64,000 nt of DNA from Paenibacillus faecis (GCF_008084145.1 NZ_VSDO01000004.1:572202-636201); one strand, 5' to 3'. Positions 1 through 9,886 are shown, counted from the first letter of the stretch. A program made the numbers and translations. Notes: a model not told the origin generated them from the letters alone.

Positions 1-9
1 TGAGAGACT

Positions 10-1311
10 ATGAACAAACATCGTAATAACGCTACTATTTTATCGATATTGGCTATGGGATTGGGGCAGCTTTATAACCGGCAGTTTATTAAAGGTATCA
101 TTTTTTTACTATTTGAAGCCGTCAGCGGTTACTATTTCATCAATAATTTGGGCAGAACGTTCTGGGGAATCTTCACATTGGGCGAAGTCCCCAGACGATT
201 GATTAAAGGGAAATGGGTCGACGGGGACGACTCTATCGTTATTTTGGTGACAAGTTTGATCACCTTGATTTTTCTGGCTATTTTTATCATCGCTTATGTC
301 ATGAACGTGAAGGATGCCAGAAACGTGGGAGCAGACAGGGATCAGGGCAAAAAGGTGAAGAACTTCAGGGAATCGGTTCGCTATGTCCTGGATTACAAGT
401 TTGCCCAAGCGTTTTTGACGATTCCGGCTATCGGGATATTGTTCTTTACCGTTATGCCGATCATCTTCATGGTGATGCTGGCGTTCACGAACTATTCCGC
501 GCCCAAACACATTCCTCCGGCGATGCTGGTTGACTGGGTAGGTTTTGATACTTTCAAGAATCTGGTCGCCCTAAAAACCTGGAGTCATACGTTTTACGGG
601 GTTTTGACCTGGACGATCATTTGGGCCGTATTGTCTACGGTCACAACTTATTTCGGCGGGATGCTTGTCGCCTTGCTGATCAATCAAAAAGGGATCAAGT
701 TCAAAGGCCTTTGGAGAACGATTTTGATTTTGCCGTATGCGATCCCGCAAATGATCTCGCTGCTTGTCATGAGAAATATGTTTAACGGCCAATTCGGGCC
801 GATCAACCAGTATCTTGAATACTTCGGACTGGACGGGTTGCCGTGGTTAACTGATCCGTTCTGGGCAAAAGTGACGGTCATCGTTGTAAATATGTGGGTG
901 GGGATACCGGTATCCATGCTGCTGATCATGGGGGTATTGACCACGATTCCCAAAGACTTGTACGAGGCGGCCGAGGTGGACGGGGCTACCGGATTCCAGA
1001 AATTCAGAATCATCACCCTGCCGATGATCCTGTTTACCACGGCGCCGATTTTGATCACGCAGTTCGCCGGCAACATCAACAACTTTAATGCGATTTTCCT
1101 GCTGACCAACGGGAACCCGGTAAACGGGGACTATCAGTATGCCGGTTCCACCGACTTGCTTGTGACCTGGCTCTATAAGTTGACGCTGGATCAAAGGAAA
1201 TACAATATGGCGTCCGCCGTGGGCATCATTATCTTTTTGATCATCGCCTCCCTCTCGATCTATAGCTATCGCCGAACGAAATCATTCAAAGAGGAGGACA
1301 TGATCCAATGA
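10..1311 (+). CDS. mdxF: Maltodextrin-type ABC transporter permease (MdxF/MalF-like)
   Basis: One of two membrane subunits of an ABC importer for malto-oligosaccharides or similar sugars, acting in the cytoplasmic membrane. The 433-residue length and N-terminal extra membrane segments before the permease core match MdxF/GanP-type MalF proteins (about 420-435 residues). The coupling (EAA) loop is visible as EAAEVDGATGFQKF near residues 318-331. The start ATG has GAGAG just upstream at the window edge. The stop overlaps the next permease start by 4 nt, so the two are co-translated. The binding protein gene is expected just left of the window. Family is clear; the sugar specificity (maltodextrin versus galacto-oligosaccharide) is inferred. 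Confidence 0.85.
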   Translation: MNKHRNNATILSILAMGLGQLYNRQFIKGIIFLLFEAVSGYYFINNLGRTFWGIFTLGEVPRRLIKGKWVDGDDSIVILVTSLITLIFLAIFIIAYVMNVKDARNVGADRDQGKKVKNFRESVRYVLDYKFAQAFLTIPAIGILFFTVMPIIFMVMLAFTNYSAPKHIPPAMLVDWVGFDTFKNLVALKTWSHTFYGVLTWTIIWAVLSTVTTYFGGMLVALLINQKGIKFKGLWRTILILPYAIPQMISLLVMRNMFNGQFGPINQYLEYFGLDGLPWLTDPFWAKVTVIVVNMWVGIPVSMLLIMGVLTTIPKDLYEAAEVDGATGFQKFRIITLPMILFTTAPILITQFAGNINNFNAIFLLTNGNPVNGDYQYAGSTDLLVTWLYKLTLDQRKYNMASAVGIIIFLIIASLSIYSYRRTKSFKEEDMIQ

Positions 1312-2153
1312 GCGCACGGAAAATAGGGAATGCCGTACGGTTGACGTCGAGCTATATTGTTTTGGTTATTTTAGCGATATGCGCACTATATCCGGCCCTT
1401 TGGGTTATCCTGGGTTCGCTGCGGCCGGGGAGGGCGCTGTACAGCAAATCACTGTTCCCCGAAGCTCTTACATTCGAGCATTACAGGGAATTGTTCACAT
1501 CGCATACGATTCTGTTCGGGCAATGGTATATGAACACGCTGAAGGTGTCTATTTTTTCCACGATCCTGGGCGTATTCCTTACCTTGCTCACGAGTTACGC
1601 TTTCTCGCGTTTCCGGTTTCGCGGACGGAAGAACGGGCTGTCCGTTCTGCTGGTACTGGGCATGTTTCCGGGATTTATGAGTATGGTTGCCATCTTCTTA
1701 TTGTTGCTTTCGATGAACATGCTGGACTCTCACTGGGCTCTGGTTATCGTTTACGCGGCCGGAGCGCCGATTGGAGGCACATTCATTGCCAAGGGCTTTC
1801 TGGATACGATCCCGAGGTCGCTGGATGAAGCCGCCAGAATCGACGGCGCCAGCAACTTTACCGTATTCTGGAAGATTATTTTACCATTGTCCAAACCGAT
1901 GCTAACCTACATTGGATTGACCCAGTTCGTCGGCCCTTGGGTTGATTTTATCTTTGCCCGCCTGGTGCTGCGTTCCAAGGAAAACTGGACGGTCGCCGTC
2001 GGGATGTGGGACTTGGTCAATACGAATACAAACTCGAACTTTACGCTGTTTGCCGCGGGGGCGGTGCTGATCGCCGTACCGATCACCATCCTGTTTATGT
2101 TCCTGCAGCGGCTGCTCGTGGATGGTTTGACTTCCGGGGCAAGTAAAGGATAA
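1308..2153 (+). CDS. mdxG: Maltodextrin-type ABC transporter permease (MdxG/MalG-like)
   Basis: Second membrane subunit of the same importer, partner of the upstream MalF-like protein. At 281 residues with six predicted helices it has the normal MalG size. The EAA loop is seen as DEAARIDGASNFTVFWK, about residues 172-188. The ATG lies inside the end of the previous gene (ATGA-type 4-nt overlap), with GAGGAGG of that gene's 3' end serving as ribosome binding site. A strong hairpin terminator follows, so this closes the operon. No ATPase gene is nearby; a shared MsmX-type ATPase is usual for this family (established knowledge), and is inferred here. Confidence 0.85.
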   Translation: MSARKIGNAVRLTSSYIVLVILAICALYPALWVILGSLRPGRALYSKSLFPEALTFEHYRELFTSHTILFGQWYMNTLKVSIFSTILGVFLTLLTSYAFSRFRFRGRKNGLSVLLVLGMFPGFMSMVAIFLLLLSMNMLDSHWALVIVYAAGAPIGGTFIAKGFLDTIPRSLDEAARIDGASNFTVFWKIILPLSKPMLTYIGLTQFVGPWVDFIFARLVLRSKENWTVAVGMWDLVNTNTNSNFTLFAAGAVLIAVPITILFMFLQRLLVDGLTSGASKG

Positions 2154-2187
2154 TCGAAAATTAATATCTCCGTACAAATCAGTCATG

Positions 2188-2230
2188 AGGATATAGCTTC
2201 AGCCAAGCTGAGCAGCTATATCCTTTCTTT
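2188..2230 (+). terminator. Intrinsic terminator after the MdxFG-like operon
   Basis: AGGATATAGCT at 2188-2198 pairs with AGCTATATCCT at 2214-2224, and the stem continues inward with TCAGC/GCTGA around a CAA loop. A T-rich tract (TTCTTT) follows. Confidence 0.8.
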
Positions 2231-2265
2231 ACATAAGAGTGCTATTCAAAAGGGGGCAGGGACAT

Positions 2266-4335
2266 ATGAAGTTTGGCCAAGCCGTACAATTTAGGTCGGT
2301 CGGAATGAAGCTGTTTGTCATGGTGTTTGGAGTCATTGTCGTCTTATCAGCCATACTCGGATTAAGTTCGTATGTCAAATCGAAGGAGATTATCCGGGCC
2401 GAGGTAGGGACGGCGGCTTCCCAGGCGATCGAACAAGCTGCGGACAAGTTGGACTTTCTGTTTTCCGGCTACGAATCCATATCCAGACAGATGGCGGTAG
2501 ATCAAATCCTGAAGGAGGATCTGGAGACGGTCACGCGGCCGGATGTCGATATTGTCCGGAAAACGGAGGCGGAAACGAGAATAAAAAACAAGCTCAACGC
2601 CATGAAAGGTTCGGATGAGCGCTTAATCGGCATCCGGTTGGTCAACAAGGACTTCTCCAACAATTACGCGACCTCCGGGGCTAGCGGTACGCAGAGAAAC
2701 GACGGGGTGAAGAGCAGGCTCGACACGATTGCCCAGGCTTCCGGAAAGCCGGTCTGGATTCCGGGTCTCAGGAAAGGTTTTTTTGGAACTGCGAATGAAC
2801 CGACCGTTACGATGGGAAGGGTTTTGAAGAACCTGAACCATCCGGAAGCGGAGTTTACCCTGCTGATTGAGATCAAGAGTGCGGCATTGACAGAGACCCT
2901 GGCCAATTTGAAGCTCGGGGATTCGGGTCAGATCAACGTCCTTACGCCCGATAATACGATTGTACATGCGGCCCGTCCGGAATTGATCGAGACCCCGTCC
3001 GCCCTCGGGTTAACGGAAACGCAATTCTCCGGAACCCCAACTTCGCTCGCCGCAACAGACGAGCAGGGGATTAGACAGCTGGTGGTATACAAACCGTTGC
3101 GGACCGCCCCCTGGCGGCTGATCGGATACGCTCCGGAGAGCGATTTTCTGAGTGCGGCCGACAAGCTTGTGCATGTGACCGTAATTGTGATGGGCGTAGC
3201 CATCGCGGTTGCTTTGGGAATCGGGTACTACTTGTTCCGGAACGTCGGAAAACCGCTGCAGAAACTGTCCCGCTTAATGGAGGAAGGAGAGCGGGGCAAT
3301 CTGAAAGTGCGCGCGAGTTTTAAAGGCCGCGACGAGATCGGGCGGCTGGGACAAAGTTTTAATAAAATGATGGAACAAATCGCAGGGTTAGTGGACGGGA
3401 TACAGCGGTCGACGCAGGAGCTGTGGCAGACCGCGGACACCCTGGCCCAAGCTTCGAGGGAGACGGCGACGACGGCGGGAGAGATTGCGGCCGCCACCGA
3501 AGAAATCGCCCAGGGGTCCTCCAGCTTGGCGGAGGAGGCGGAGAAAGGAAACGCCCTGACGGACGAGATCAGCACGCGAATGGATCGGGTCATCCATTTA
3601 ACCAAAGCGATGGACACGTCTGCCGGGCGGATCGTGGAAGTGAGTGAACAAGGGCAGAGGCACATGGAACGATTGGTGGAAAAGACGGAGGACGTGTCGA
3701 GGATGACCGGGATGATTGAGGAGAACTCCGGCCAATTAAGTCAAAGCACCCTTTCGATCCGAAGTATTTTGCAGCCGATGATTGAAATGACCCGTCGGAC
3801 GAATATTTTGTCGCTGAATGCCACCATTGAAGCGTCGCGTGCCGGAGCGGCGGGTAAAGGCTTCGCGGTTATCGCGGAGGAAATCCGCAAGCTGTCGGCG
3901 CAATCGAACGATTCGATCCGGAACGTCTCCGCCATGACCGAAGAAATTCAGGCCGCCATCGAAAATACGGTAAACGTTCTTCAGGAAATAACGCCGAAAT
4001 TTCGGGAACAGCTGGAATCCGTCACATCGGCTTCTTCCATCTTTCGGAGCGTGGGGCGGGAAATGGATGGTTTTGCCGGAGAACTGCAAAGCGCCTCCGC
4101 TTCCGTCAGCGAGTTGATGAGCGCCCAGTTGGCTTTACGGGATTTCGTCTCGAACGTCGGCTCCGTCGTACAGCAGAGCGGGGCTTCCACCGAAGAGGTG
4201 GCTTCCATGGCTTCGGGGCAATACCGTGTCAGTGAGGACCTGGTCGGCCTGTCCCGCCGTTTGAAAGAGCTGTCGGAATCGCTTAAGCAATCCTTAAGCG
4301 TGTTTGAATTGCACACAGCCGAGCAAGTTGACTAA
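2266..4335 (+). CDS. Methyl-accepting chemotaxis protein
   Basis: Transmembrane chemoreceptor passing a ligand signal to CheA/CheW. From the chosen start it has 689 residues: a first helix at about 14-37, an extracytoplasmic sensor region to about 300, a second helix at about 301-324, HAMP to about 378, then the long cytoplasmic coiled coil. The conserved hairpin tip is visible near residues 511-541 (NILSLNATIEASRAG then GKGFAVIAEEIRKL). The ATG at 2266 has AGGGGG about 10 nt upstream; an in-frame GTG at 2239 lacks a site. It stands alone behind a terminator, next to a sugar transport operon; a sugar-related signal is possible, but the ligand is unknown. Confidence 0.9.
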   Translation: MKFGQAVQFRSVGMKLFVMVFGVIVVLSAILGLSSYVKSKEIIRAEVGTAASQAIEQAADKLDFLFSGYESISRQMAVDQILKEDLETVTRPDVDIVRKTEAETRIKNKLNAMKGSDERLIGIRLVNKDFSNNYATSGASGTQRNDGVKSRLDTIAQASGKPVWIPGLRKGFFGTANEPTVTMGRVLKNLNHPEAEFTLLIEIKSAALTETLANLKLGDSGQINVLTPDNTIVHAARPELIETPSALGLTETQFSGTPTSLAATDEQGIRQLVVYKPLRTAPWRLIGYAPESDFLSAADKLVHVTVIVMGVAIAVALGIGYYLFRNVGKPLQKLSRLMEEGERGNLKVRASFKGRDEIGRLGQSFNKMMEQIAGLVDGIQRSTQELWQTADTLAQASRETATTAGEIAAATEEIAQGSSSLAEEAEKGNALTDEISTRMDRVIHLTKAMDTSAGRIVEVSEQGQRHMERLVEKTEDVSRMTGMIEENSGQLSQSTLSIRSILQPMIEMTRRTNILSLNATIEASRAGAAGKGFAVIAEEIRKLSAQSNDSIRNVSAMTEEIQAAIENTVNVLQEITPKFREQLESVTSASSIFRSVGREMDGFAGELQSASASVSELMSAQLALRDFVSNVGSVVQQSGASTEEVASMASGQYRVSEDLVGLSRRLKELSESLKQSLSVFELHTAEQVD

Positions 4336-4459
4336 TGGACGACCGATTAGGGATGAATGAGTTGAATAATGGATTTTGTACAAACGTTTTATCAAAAGCG
4401 TCTTGATCATAGAATGGATTTAGATTGCATTTTGGGGGAAAGTCGCGGGTGAAGATCAT

Positions 4460-5836
4460 TTGGAGAAACAACAGGGGAACAAGAAGCTAACGTTATTTGC
4501 TTTGACCTGGCCGATTTTTGTTGAAATGTTGCTCGGCATGCTGATGGGGAATATCGATACTTTGATGCTCAGCCACTTTTCGGAAGAAGCGATGGCCGCC
4601 GTCGGCGTAGCGAATCAAATTTTGTTCTTTGTGAATTTGATGTTCAATGTGGTATCCGCGGGTACGAGCGTGCTGATTTCCCAAAACCTCGGCGCCGGGC
4701 GGAACAAGTCGGCATTGGAGGTCGCTTCGGTGGCCATCGTGCTCAATTTGCTGTTCGGTCTGTTGACCAGTCTACTGCTGCTGGGTGCGGGACGCACCAT
4801 CTTTGGGTGGATGAATCTTCCGCAGGAGCTGGCTCCCTCCGCCTGGACTTACTTAATGATCACGGGTGGATTTGTGTTTGCCGAAGCGGTCAGGCTGACG
4901 CTGGCAACCATTATGCGAAGCTATGGATTTACCCGCGTTACCATGTATGTCGCTTTTGGAATAAACGCTTTGCACCTCTTGGGGAATTATATCGCCCTGT
5001 ACGGCTCCTTGAGTGCCCCTTTTTCGGGGGTTTCGGGCGTTGCCATCTCCACCGTGCTGTCGCGGTTGGTCGGCTTGGCGTTTTTGTTCGTCCTGATCAA
5101 ACTCAAGACGGACTTCAGGTTTCGGATGCGGGGAATCCATGCGAAAGACCTGCGGGAACATGCAAGGGGATTGTTCCAGATCGGCATACCGACGGCGGGA
5201 GAGAGCTTTTTTTCCACCATGGCGCAGATTTGCATTACCTCTTTTATCGCGCTACTGGGGACCCAGGCGCTCTCGGCCAAAATATACGCCCAAAATCTCG
5301 GAATGTTCAACAACCTGTTTACCTTGTCCTTGGCTCTGGCCACGGAGATCATGATCGGCAGGTACATTGGAGCCAAGCTATTTGACGAGACCTATAAGCG
5401 GGGAAAAAATTACGCCTGGTTCGCATCGTTGATCTCCGCGGGCTCCGCTTTGTTGATCGCTTCGTGTTCGGGTTTACTGGTCGGGTTGTTCACCAACGAT
5501 CCGGACACGATCCGGCAAACCGTTCATTTATTGTGGCTTGCCGTTCTGCTGGAGGCCGGGCGCGCGGGGAACCTCATCCTCATCAACGCGCTGCGTGCGG
5601 CGGGCGACGTCAAAGTTCCGGTGTATATCAGCGTCTCATCGGTTTGGATCATTAGCGTCTCCCTTTCCTACGTTCTAGGGGTGCATTTAGGCTGGGGCAT
5701 GATTGGCGTGTATATCGCGTTTATCGCGGATGAGTGGGTGAAGACCTGTTTGTTCCGGCTCAGATGGAAATCGCGCCGCTGGGAGAGCATGAGCCTCATC
5801 GAACGGGAGAAAACTGCGGGGTACTCGCCTTTTTAG
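4460..5836 (+). CDS. MATE family efflux transporter
   Basis: Multidrug and toxin extrusion family antiporter, probably exporting organic cations or metabolites using a Na+ or H+ gradient. The 458 residues form two homologous six-helix halves; the N-terminal LTWPIFVEMLLGMLMGNIDT and the second-half start around FQIGIPTAGESFFSTMAQ are typical MatE signatures. Start is TTG at 4460, with GGGTGA about 7 nt upstream; no better ATG exists. A terminator follows. Substrate cannot be told from sequence, and there is no linked regulator. Confidence 0.88.
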   Translation: MEKQQGNKKLTLFALTWPIFVEMLLGMLMGNIDTLMLSHFSEEAMAAVGVANQILFFVNLMFNVVSAGTSVLISQNLGAGRNKSALEVASVAIVLNLLFGLLTSLLLLGAGRTIFGWMNLPQELAPSAWTYLMITGGFVFAEAVRLTLATIMRSYGFTRVTMYVAFGINALHLLGNYIALYGSLSAPFSGVSGVAISTVLSRLVGLAFLFVLIKLKTDFRFRMRGIHAKDLREHARGLFQIGIPTAGESFFSTMAQICITSFIALLGTQALSAKIYAQNLGMFNNLFTLSLALATEIMIGRYIGAKLFDETYKRGKNYAWFASLISAGSALLIASCSGLLVGLFTNDPDTIRQTVHLLWLAVLLEAGRAGNLILINALRAAGDVKVPVYISVSSVWIISVSLSYVLGVHLGWGMIGVYIAFIADEWVKTCLFRLRWKSRRWESMSLIEREKTAGYSPF

Positions 5837-5852
5837 AGTCCAGTGGCCATAC

Positions 5853-5903
5853 AACAGCGGCGGACCAAGACTTGAAATAGAGTCTTAGACCGCCGCTGTT
5901 TTC
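5853..5903 (+). terminator. Intrinsic terminator after the MATE gene
   Basis: AACAGCGGCGG (5853-5863) pairs with CCGCCGCTGTT (5890-5900); an inner AAGACT/AGTCTT pair extends the stem; TTTT follows. Confidence 0.85.
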
Positions 5904-5936
5904 TAATTCAAAATCCAATCGTTGAACCTGCCAACT

Positions 5937-6165
5937 CCAAAAAGATGCAAATCTGCAGGGATTTAAGCCGATCCCCGAGGGAATGCGAAAATAGATGCAA
6001 ATCTGCAGGTATTTCTAGCCATTTTTGAGAAACGAGCCTACTTCGACGTGAATTCCTGCAGAATTGCAGGAATTTTCAAATTTTTGGCTCCAAACAGGAA
6101 AAAAACATGCAGATTTGCAGGAATTCTATATTATCAAGGTTGTCTGATGGGGCACTAGCTTTGCG
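5937..6165 (+). repeat. Dispersed modular repeat, copy 1 (ATGCAAATCTGCAGG family)
   Basis: About 210 bp with four related modules. Two start with GATGCAAATCTGCAGG and lie about 50 bp apart; one is the palindrome-like CCTGCAGAATTGCAGG; the last is ATGCAGATTTGCAGG. The element ends with AAGGTTGTCTGATGGGG and GCACTAGC. Two further copies occur near 22.7 kb and, inverted, near 43.7 kb, with the same module order and spacing. The remaining intergenic sequence to 6356 shows no gene; a GGAAAAT/AGCGGGAGCTTTTCCCGCT palindrome lies near 6258-6275. Confidence 0.85.
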
Positions 6166-6356
6166 TTCATGGCTCCTGCGTACGTAAATAACTGGAAAAT
6201 CCCCAGCATTCCGCGGTCTAACCGCCGATCCACGCGTTTTCAGCCGAATCTTAGCGGGAGCTTTTCCCGCTAATTCCCTTTTGCAGCCGTAAAGGTTTTA
6301 GTTAACGGGAAGAATTCCCGGTAAGTGGCCGCCTCGCCTCTCGCCCCCTCACCCCC

Positions 6357-7988
6357 TCAGGGAATGGGGTGCCCGCTTTCTGCACCCAAACATGCCACTC
6401 TTTTATACTCGTTGGGCGTTAATCCGACCTCCTGTTTGAACAGCTTGGAGAAATACGAGTCATTGGCATAGCCCACCCGGTTGGCAATGGTGTATACGGA
6501 CAGCTCGGTGGTCTCCAGCAGCCCCTTGGCTACTTGGATGCGGACCTGGATAACATAGCTTCCCAAGGAAACGCCGGTTTCCCGCTTGAACACTCTGGCC
6601 AGGTAGTCGGGATGGAGATAGACGATTTCCGCCAAATCGTTCCTCGACAGATCCTCGCCGTAATGGGCATGAATGTATTGCTTGATTTCCTCGACAACAG
6701 ACTTGGGCTGGGCGGCAAAATCCCGGTAATCGAGCGCCGTATGCACCAAATACTTCAGGTACTCCTCAAAATCCTCGATAGACGATAGCGAGTGCATGAG
6801 CAGCGAATCGTTCGTTTTCCCGGTGTACAGCTTGTGGGCTTGAATTCCTTTTAATTTAAGGAAGGAATAGACCAACTGGACGATATCCAGCCGGAACAGG
6901 CTCAGTTCCGAAATGTTCAGCACGCGCCGCCCGCCCAGCCGTAACCTTAGCTCTTTCTCAACTTCCCCGAGGAAAGCGACCGGATCGTTCCGGTGCAGCA
7001 GGTCCTCCAGCAGAGTCAAGTCGGGGGGGCGGTACTCCCGGGGTACGGCAGGAGGGGGATAATCCTCCATCAGATAAGTCTCGTTCCGAACCGGAGTCAT
7101 TTCTCCGTGAATAGAGAGCAGTCGGTGCAGAAGCTGGCCAATGCTTTCGAGAGGAGCGGAAAAGCCGATGCTGCAGCAGGCGTCGCATTTTAAGTACGAC
7201 CGGCCCCGTTCGATGAACAAGGAACAGAGCTCCCGAAGGAGCGGAACCTCTACCGGGTGGTGCCATTTGAGAATAACGATCCAGTTGCAGTCCCGGTACT
7301 CCAAAATCGTTTCCACGGAAAAGCAAGGGCTTTGGATCAGCTCATAAAGCACATTCAGCAGCGCGAAATCGAACAGATTCTTCTCCTCTTTGCCCATGCT
7401 GCCGTTATAGGGAAACAGCTGAATCAGCAAAGGCTGAATCCGGTCGGACATGCCGTAGGCAAGATGCTGCTCCTGTACCGAACGGGCGACATCGGACGGC
7501 TTGACCGGAACGGAAACACTGTCCACGACCAGCCGCCGCCAAAAATACTCGATGATTTTCGCCTGATTTTTTTGCCAAAACCGCCCATCCTGGATGGCCT
7601 TTTCGTTCTTTTGCTGCTCTTTGGACCTCGCCACGGCTTTTTGAATAATCAGCATCAGCTTGTCGAACTCGATCGGCTTGAGAAAATATTCAAAGCTCTG
7701 CAGTTCGATGGCTTTCTGCGCGTAGTTAAAATCGGCGTAGTTGGTCAGAAAAATCGTTTGGACCTCGTATTTCTCTTCCCGAATCCAGGCCAGAAGCTCA
7801 AGACCGCTTCCCTGCGGCATTTCGATATCCGATATAAGAATCTGTACCGGCCGGGTCTTCAGGATTTCCCGGGCTTGAGCGACATTGTGGGCCGTATAGA
7901 CGGCATCGACCTGCAAGGAAGCCCAGTCGATTTTTTTCTCCAGCGCGGTTACGACGAAGTAATCGTCATCCACCAGCAATACATGCAT
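6357..7988 (-). CDS. YesN-type response regulator (REC plus AraC helix-turn-helix)
   Basis: DNA-binding response regulator of a sugar-sensing two-component system. Residues 1-120 form the receiver domain, with acidic residues D7-D9 and phosphoacceptor D54 in LISDIEMPQG. A middle region of unknown fold follows, and the last about 110 residues hold the two AraC helix-turn-helix motifs (DLAEIVYLHPDYLARVFKR and IANRVGYANDSYFSKLFKQ). The ATG at 7988 has GGGGGGAT upstream and lies 4 nt after the kinase stop, so the two are coupled. 543 residues is normal for Paenibacillus-type YesN proteins. Phased repeats at 9851-9983 are its likely sites. It probably activates the divergent lpl-like operon. Confidence 0.92.
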   Translation of the reverse strand: MHVLLVDDDYFVVTALEKKIDWASLQVDAVYTAHNVAQAREILKTRPVQILISDIEMPQGSGLELLAWIREEKYEVQTIFLTNYADFNYAQKAIELQSFEYFLKPIEFDKLMLIIQKAVARSKEQQKNEKAIQDGRFWQKNQAKIIEYFWRRLVVDSVSVPVKPSDVARSVQEQHLAYGMSDRIQPLLIQLFPYNGSMGKEEKNLFDFALLNVLYELIQSPCFSVETILEYRDCNWIVILKWHHPVEVPLLRELCSLFIERGRSYLKCDACCSIGFSAPLESIGQLLHRLLSIHGEMTPVRNETYLMEDYPPPAVPREYRPPDLTLLEDLLHRNDPVAFLGEVEKELRLRLGGRRVLNISELSLFRLDIVQLVYSFLKLKGIQAHKLYTGKTNDSLLMHSLSSIEDFEEYLKYLVHTALDYRDFAAQPKSVVEEIKQYIHAHYGEDLSRNDLAEIVYLHPDYLARVFKRETGVSLGSYVIQVRIQVAKGLLETTELSVYTIANRVGYANDSYFSKLFKQEVGLTPNEYKRVACLGAESGHPIP

Positions 7989-7992
7989 CGTT

Positions 7993-9738
7993 CTATCCCC
8001 CCGTCTTCTCCGGCACGACAACCGGAAGGTATAAGGTGACGCAGGCTCCTCCATGCTCGCGGTTGGCGAACAGGACCTTCGCCTCGTTCCGATAGAGGAA
8101 TTCCAGCCGCCGTAGCGTGTTCATGATCCCGATATGGGTTCCGCCGGATTGATCCAGCGGCCGCCCCTGCTGCAGCGCCTCGAGAATTTCCGACGGATAT
8201 CCGGGACCGGTATCGGCGATGCGGAAAACGAGCCGTTCCGCGTCCCCGTCCGCTTCGCGGCGGACCGCCAGCTCGATGACCGCCTCGGAGGTCCGGGACA
8301 CCGCGTATTTCACCGCGTTTTCCACGAACGTCTGAAGGACGAGCGGAGGGATCCGTGCGTTTCGGGTGTCCTCCCCCTCCCGTTGAATGGAGTACGACAG
8401 CGCATCCCGATACCGGTGCTTCTGAATGTCCAGATAAGTCCGGACATGATCCAGCTCCTCCTCCAAACCTACAAAGTTCTCACCGCTTTGGAAAATATAA
8501 CGGAAGTATTTGGAGGTGGACAACGCCATACTCTCGATTTCTTGATGCATCTGCATCTGCGCCATACTGTAGATGCTGGTCAGGCAATTCAGGAAGAAAT
8601 GCGGCTTAATTTGCAGCTTCATATAATCCAGCTGAATCCGCTGTTTTTCCAGTTCACGTTCATAAAGATCGATTTTGAATTTCCGGATTTGCCCGACGAG
8701 ATGCATAAACTGCTTGCTGGCCTTTTCCAACTCAATAATCTTGCTGCTGCCGATGTCGAGCGGATCTCCGTCTTCCGTCCAAAAAGCGAGGTTGTAGGAG
8801 AAGCTCTTGATCGGCTTAAGCACTTTATTCTTAAAATACAGCATAATGAAGCAGACATTGCAGGTAATAATGACGGCCAGCAGGATGATGAGCAGTTGGG
8901 CCACCATAATCCGCTCGAATGCTCCAAACTGAATGACGAGCTTGACGTAAAAGGAAGCGTTGTTGAACTCGCCGTGAACGGTCGTCCGGGTCCGGAACAG
9001 ATCCGGCAGCAGCGTTCTCCCGGATTCCGCAGCAATCCGCTCTCCGTTGTTGGAGACCGGACTGGTCAGTCCGCGGCCTTCACCGCTAACCAGAGAGACA
9101 TACCCGTTCTCCCCCAGATTGATCCCGCGTAAGGGGCGGATCAGATCGTCGGCCGATACCAGGCTGATCATGTAGCTGTCGTGGTAGGGCACGATATTCG
9201 TAACGTAATGCTTGCCGCCCACCTCGATCGGCGTCCACTGGGAGTAGAACCTTTCGTAAATGTTCTTTTCCTCGACATAAGACATCACCTGCTTCTTCAG
9301 AGCCTGGTAATCCGAATAGCCGATGTTGAGCGGCGCACAGTTGAGGAAGAAGCCGGGCTTCTTTAAATACACGAAAAATTGATATTCCTTTCCGTAATTT
9401 TTCTGGAGTTCGCTGTATTGTTTATGCAAATTTTCGTTTGCTTTGATAAAGGCATAGCTGTTCACGGGGTTCGCGTTCATGGTTTCGAGGCTCTCATCGT
9501 TAGCGAGCGTCCAACCCATATAATGGGTCATGTAAGCGAAATCGTGATTGATCCGGTGAATATAAAGATCCGCCGTATCCTGCAGGGAACGGGTGGATTG
9601 CTGCTTCACGATCGAGATGGCGGCAAGGCTGATGACGAAATCCAGGACAAGCGCCAGAAATGAAACGAGGAACATGATTTTTACATAATGCCTGATCGGG
9701 TACGCTTTGTCTTTCGTTGGTTTGAACATGGCTCCCAA
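7993..9738 (-). CDS. YesM-type sensor histidine kinase
   Basis: Membrane histidine kinase partnering the YesN-type regulator. A helix near the N terminus (about IMFLVSFLALVLDFVISLA) and a second near residues 280-305 bracket a long extracytoplasmic sensor region. The kinase core begins with the family hallmark LQIKPHFFLNCLTSIY, containing the phosphorylated His, and ends in an ATPase domain (FVENAVKYAV, DTGPGYP). Start is uncertain: TTG at 9738 has AAAGGA 8 nt upstream, which I prefer; ATG at 9729 is in frame but badly spaced. Family knowledge points to carbohydrate sensing, possibly with help from the adjacent binding lipoprotein. Confidence 0.9.
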   Translation of the reverse strand: MGAMFKPTKDKAYPIRHYVKIMFLVSFLALVLDFVISLAAISIVKQQSTRSLQDTADLYIHRINHDFAYMTHYMGWTLANDESLETMNANPVNSYAFIKANENLHKQYSELQKNYGKEYQFFVYLKKPGFFLNCAPLNIGYSDYQALKKQVMSYVEEKNIYERFYSQWTPIEVGGKHYVTNIVPYHDSYMISLVSADDLIRPLRGINLGENGYVSLVSGEGRGLTSPVSNNGERIAAESGRTLLPDLFRTRTTVHGEFNNASFYVKLVIQFGAFERIMVAQLLIILLAVIITCNVCFIMLYFKNKVLKPIKSFSYNLAFWTEDGDPLDIGSSKIIELEKASKQFMHLVGQIRKFKIDLYERELEKQRIQLDYMKLQIKPHFFLNCLTSIYSMAQMQMHQEIESMALSTSKYFRYIFQSGENFVGLEEELDHVRTYLDIQKHRYRDALSYSIQREGEDTRNARIPPLVLQTFVENAVKYAVSRTSEAVIELAVRREADGDAERLVFRIADTGPGYPSEILEALQQGRPLDQSGGTHIGIMNTLRRLEFLYRNEAKVLFANREHGGACVTLYLPVVVPEKTGG

Positions 9739-9850
9739 GCACCGCGTCCTTTCGTTCGCGCTCTGTGATGAATGCGCTTCAATGAAGTATGAACACATTA
9801 TAAAACCTCCGCCCGGCAAAAAGATACGGCGCCCGCTCCGAAATCGGCGG

Positions 9851-9886
9851 AAAGTCCGGAAACCGCAAAGAAAAGTCCGAATCGCG
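9851..9886. promoter_or_regulatory. Probable YesN operator, repeat pair 1
   Basis: AAAGTCCGGAAACCGC at 9851 and AAAGTCCGAATCGC at 9872 are direct repeats exactly 21 bp apart (two helical turns), the usual spacing for AraC-type half-sites. The pair lies upstream of the kinase-facing TATAAT. Confidence 0.6.
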
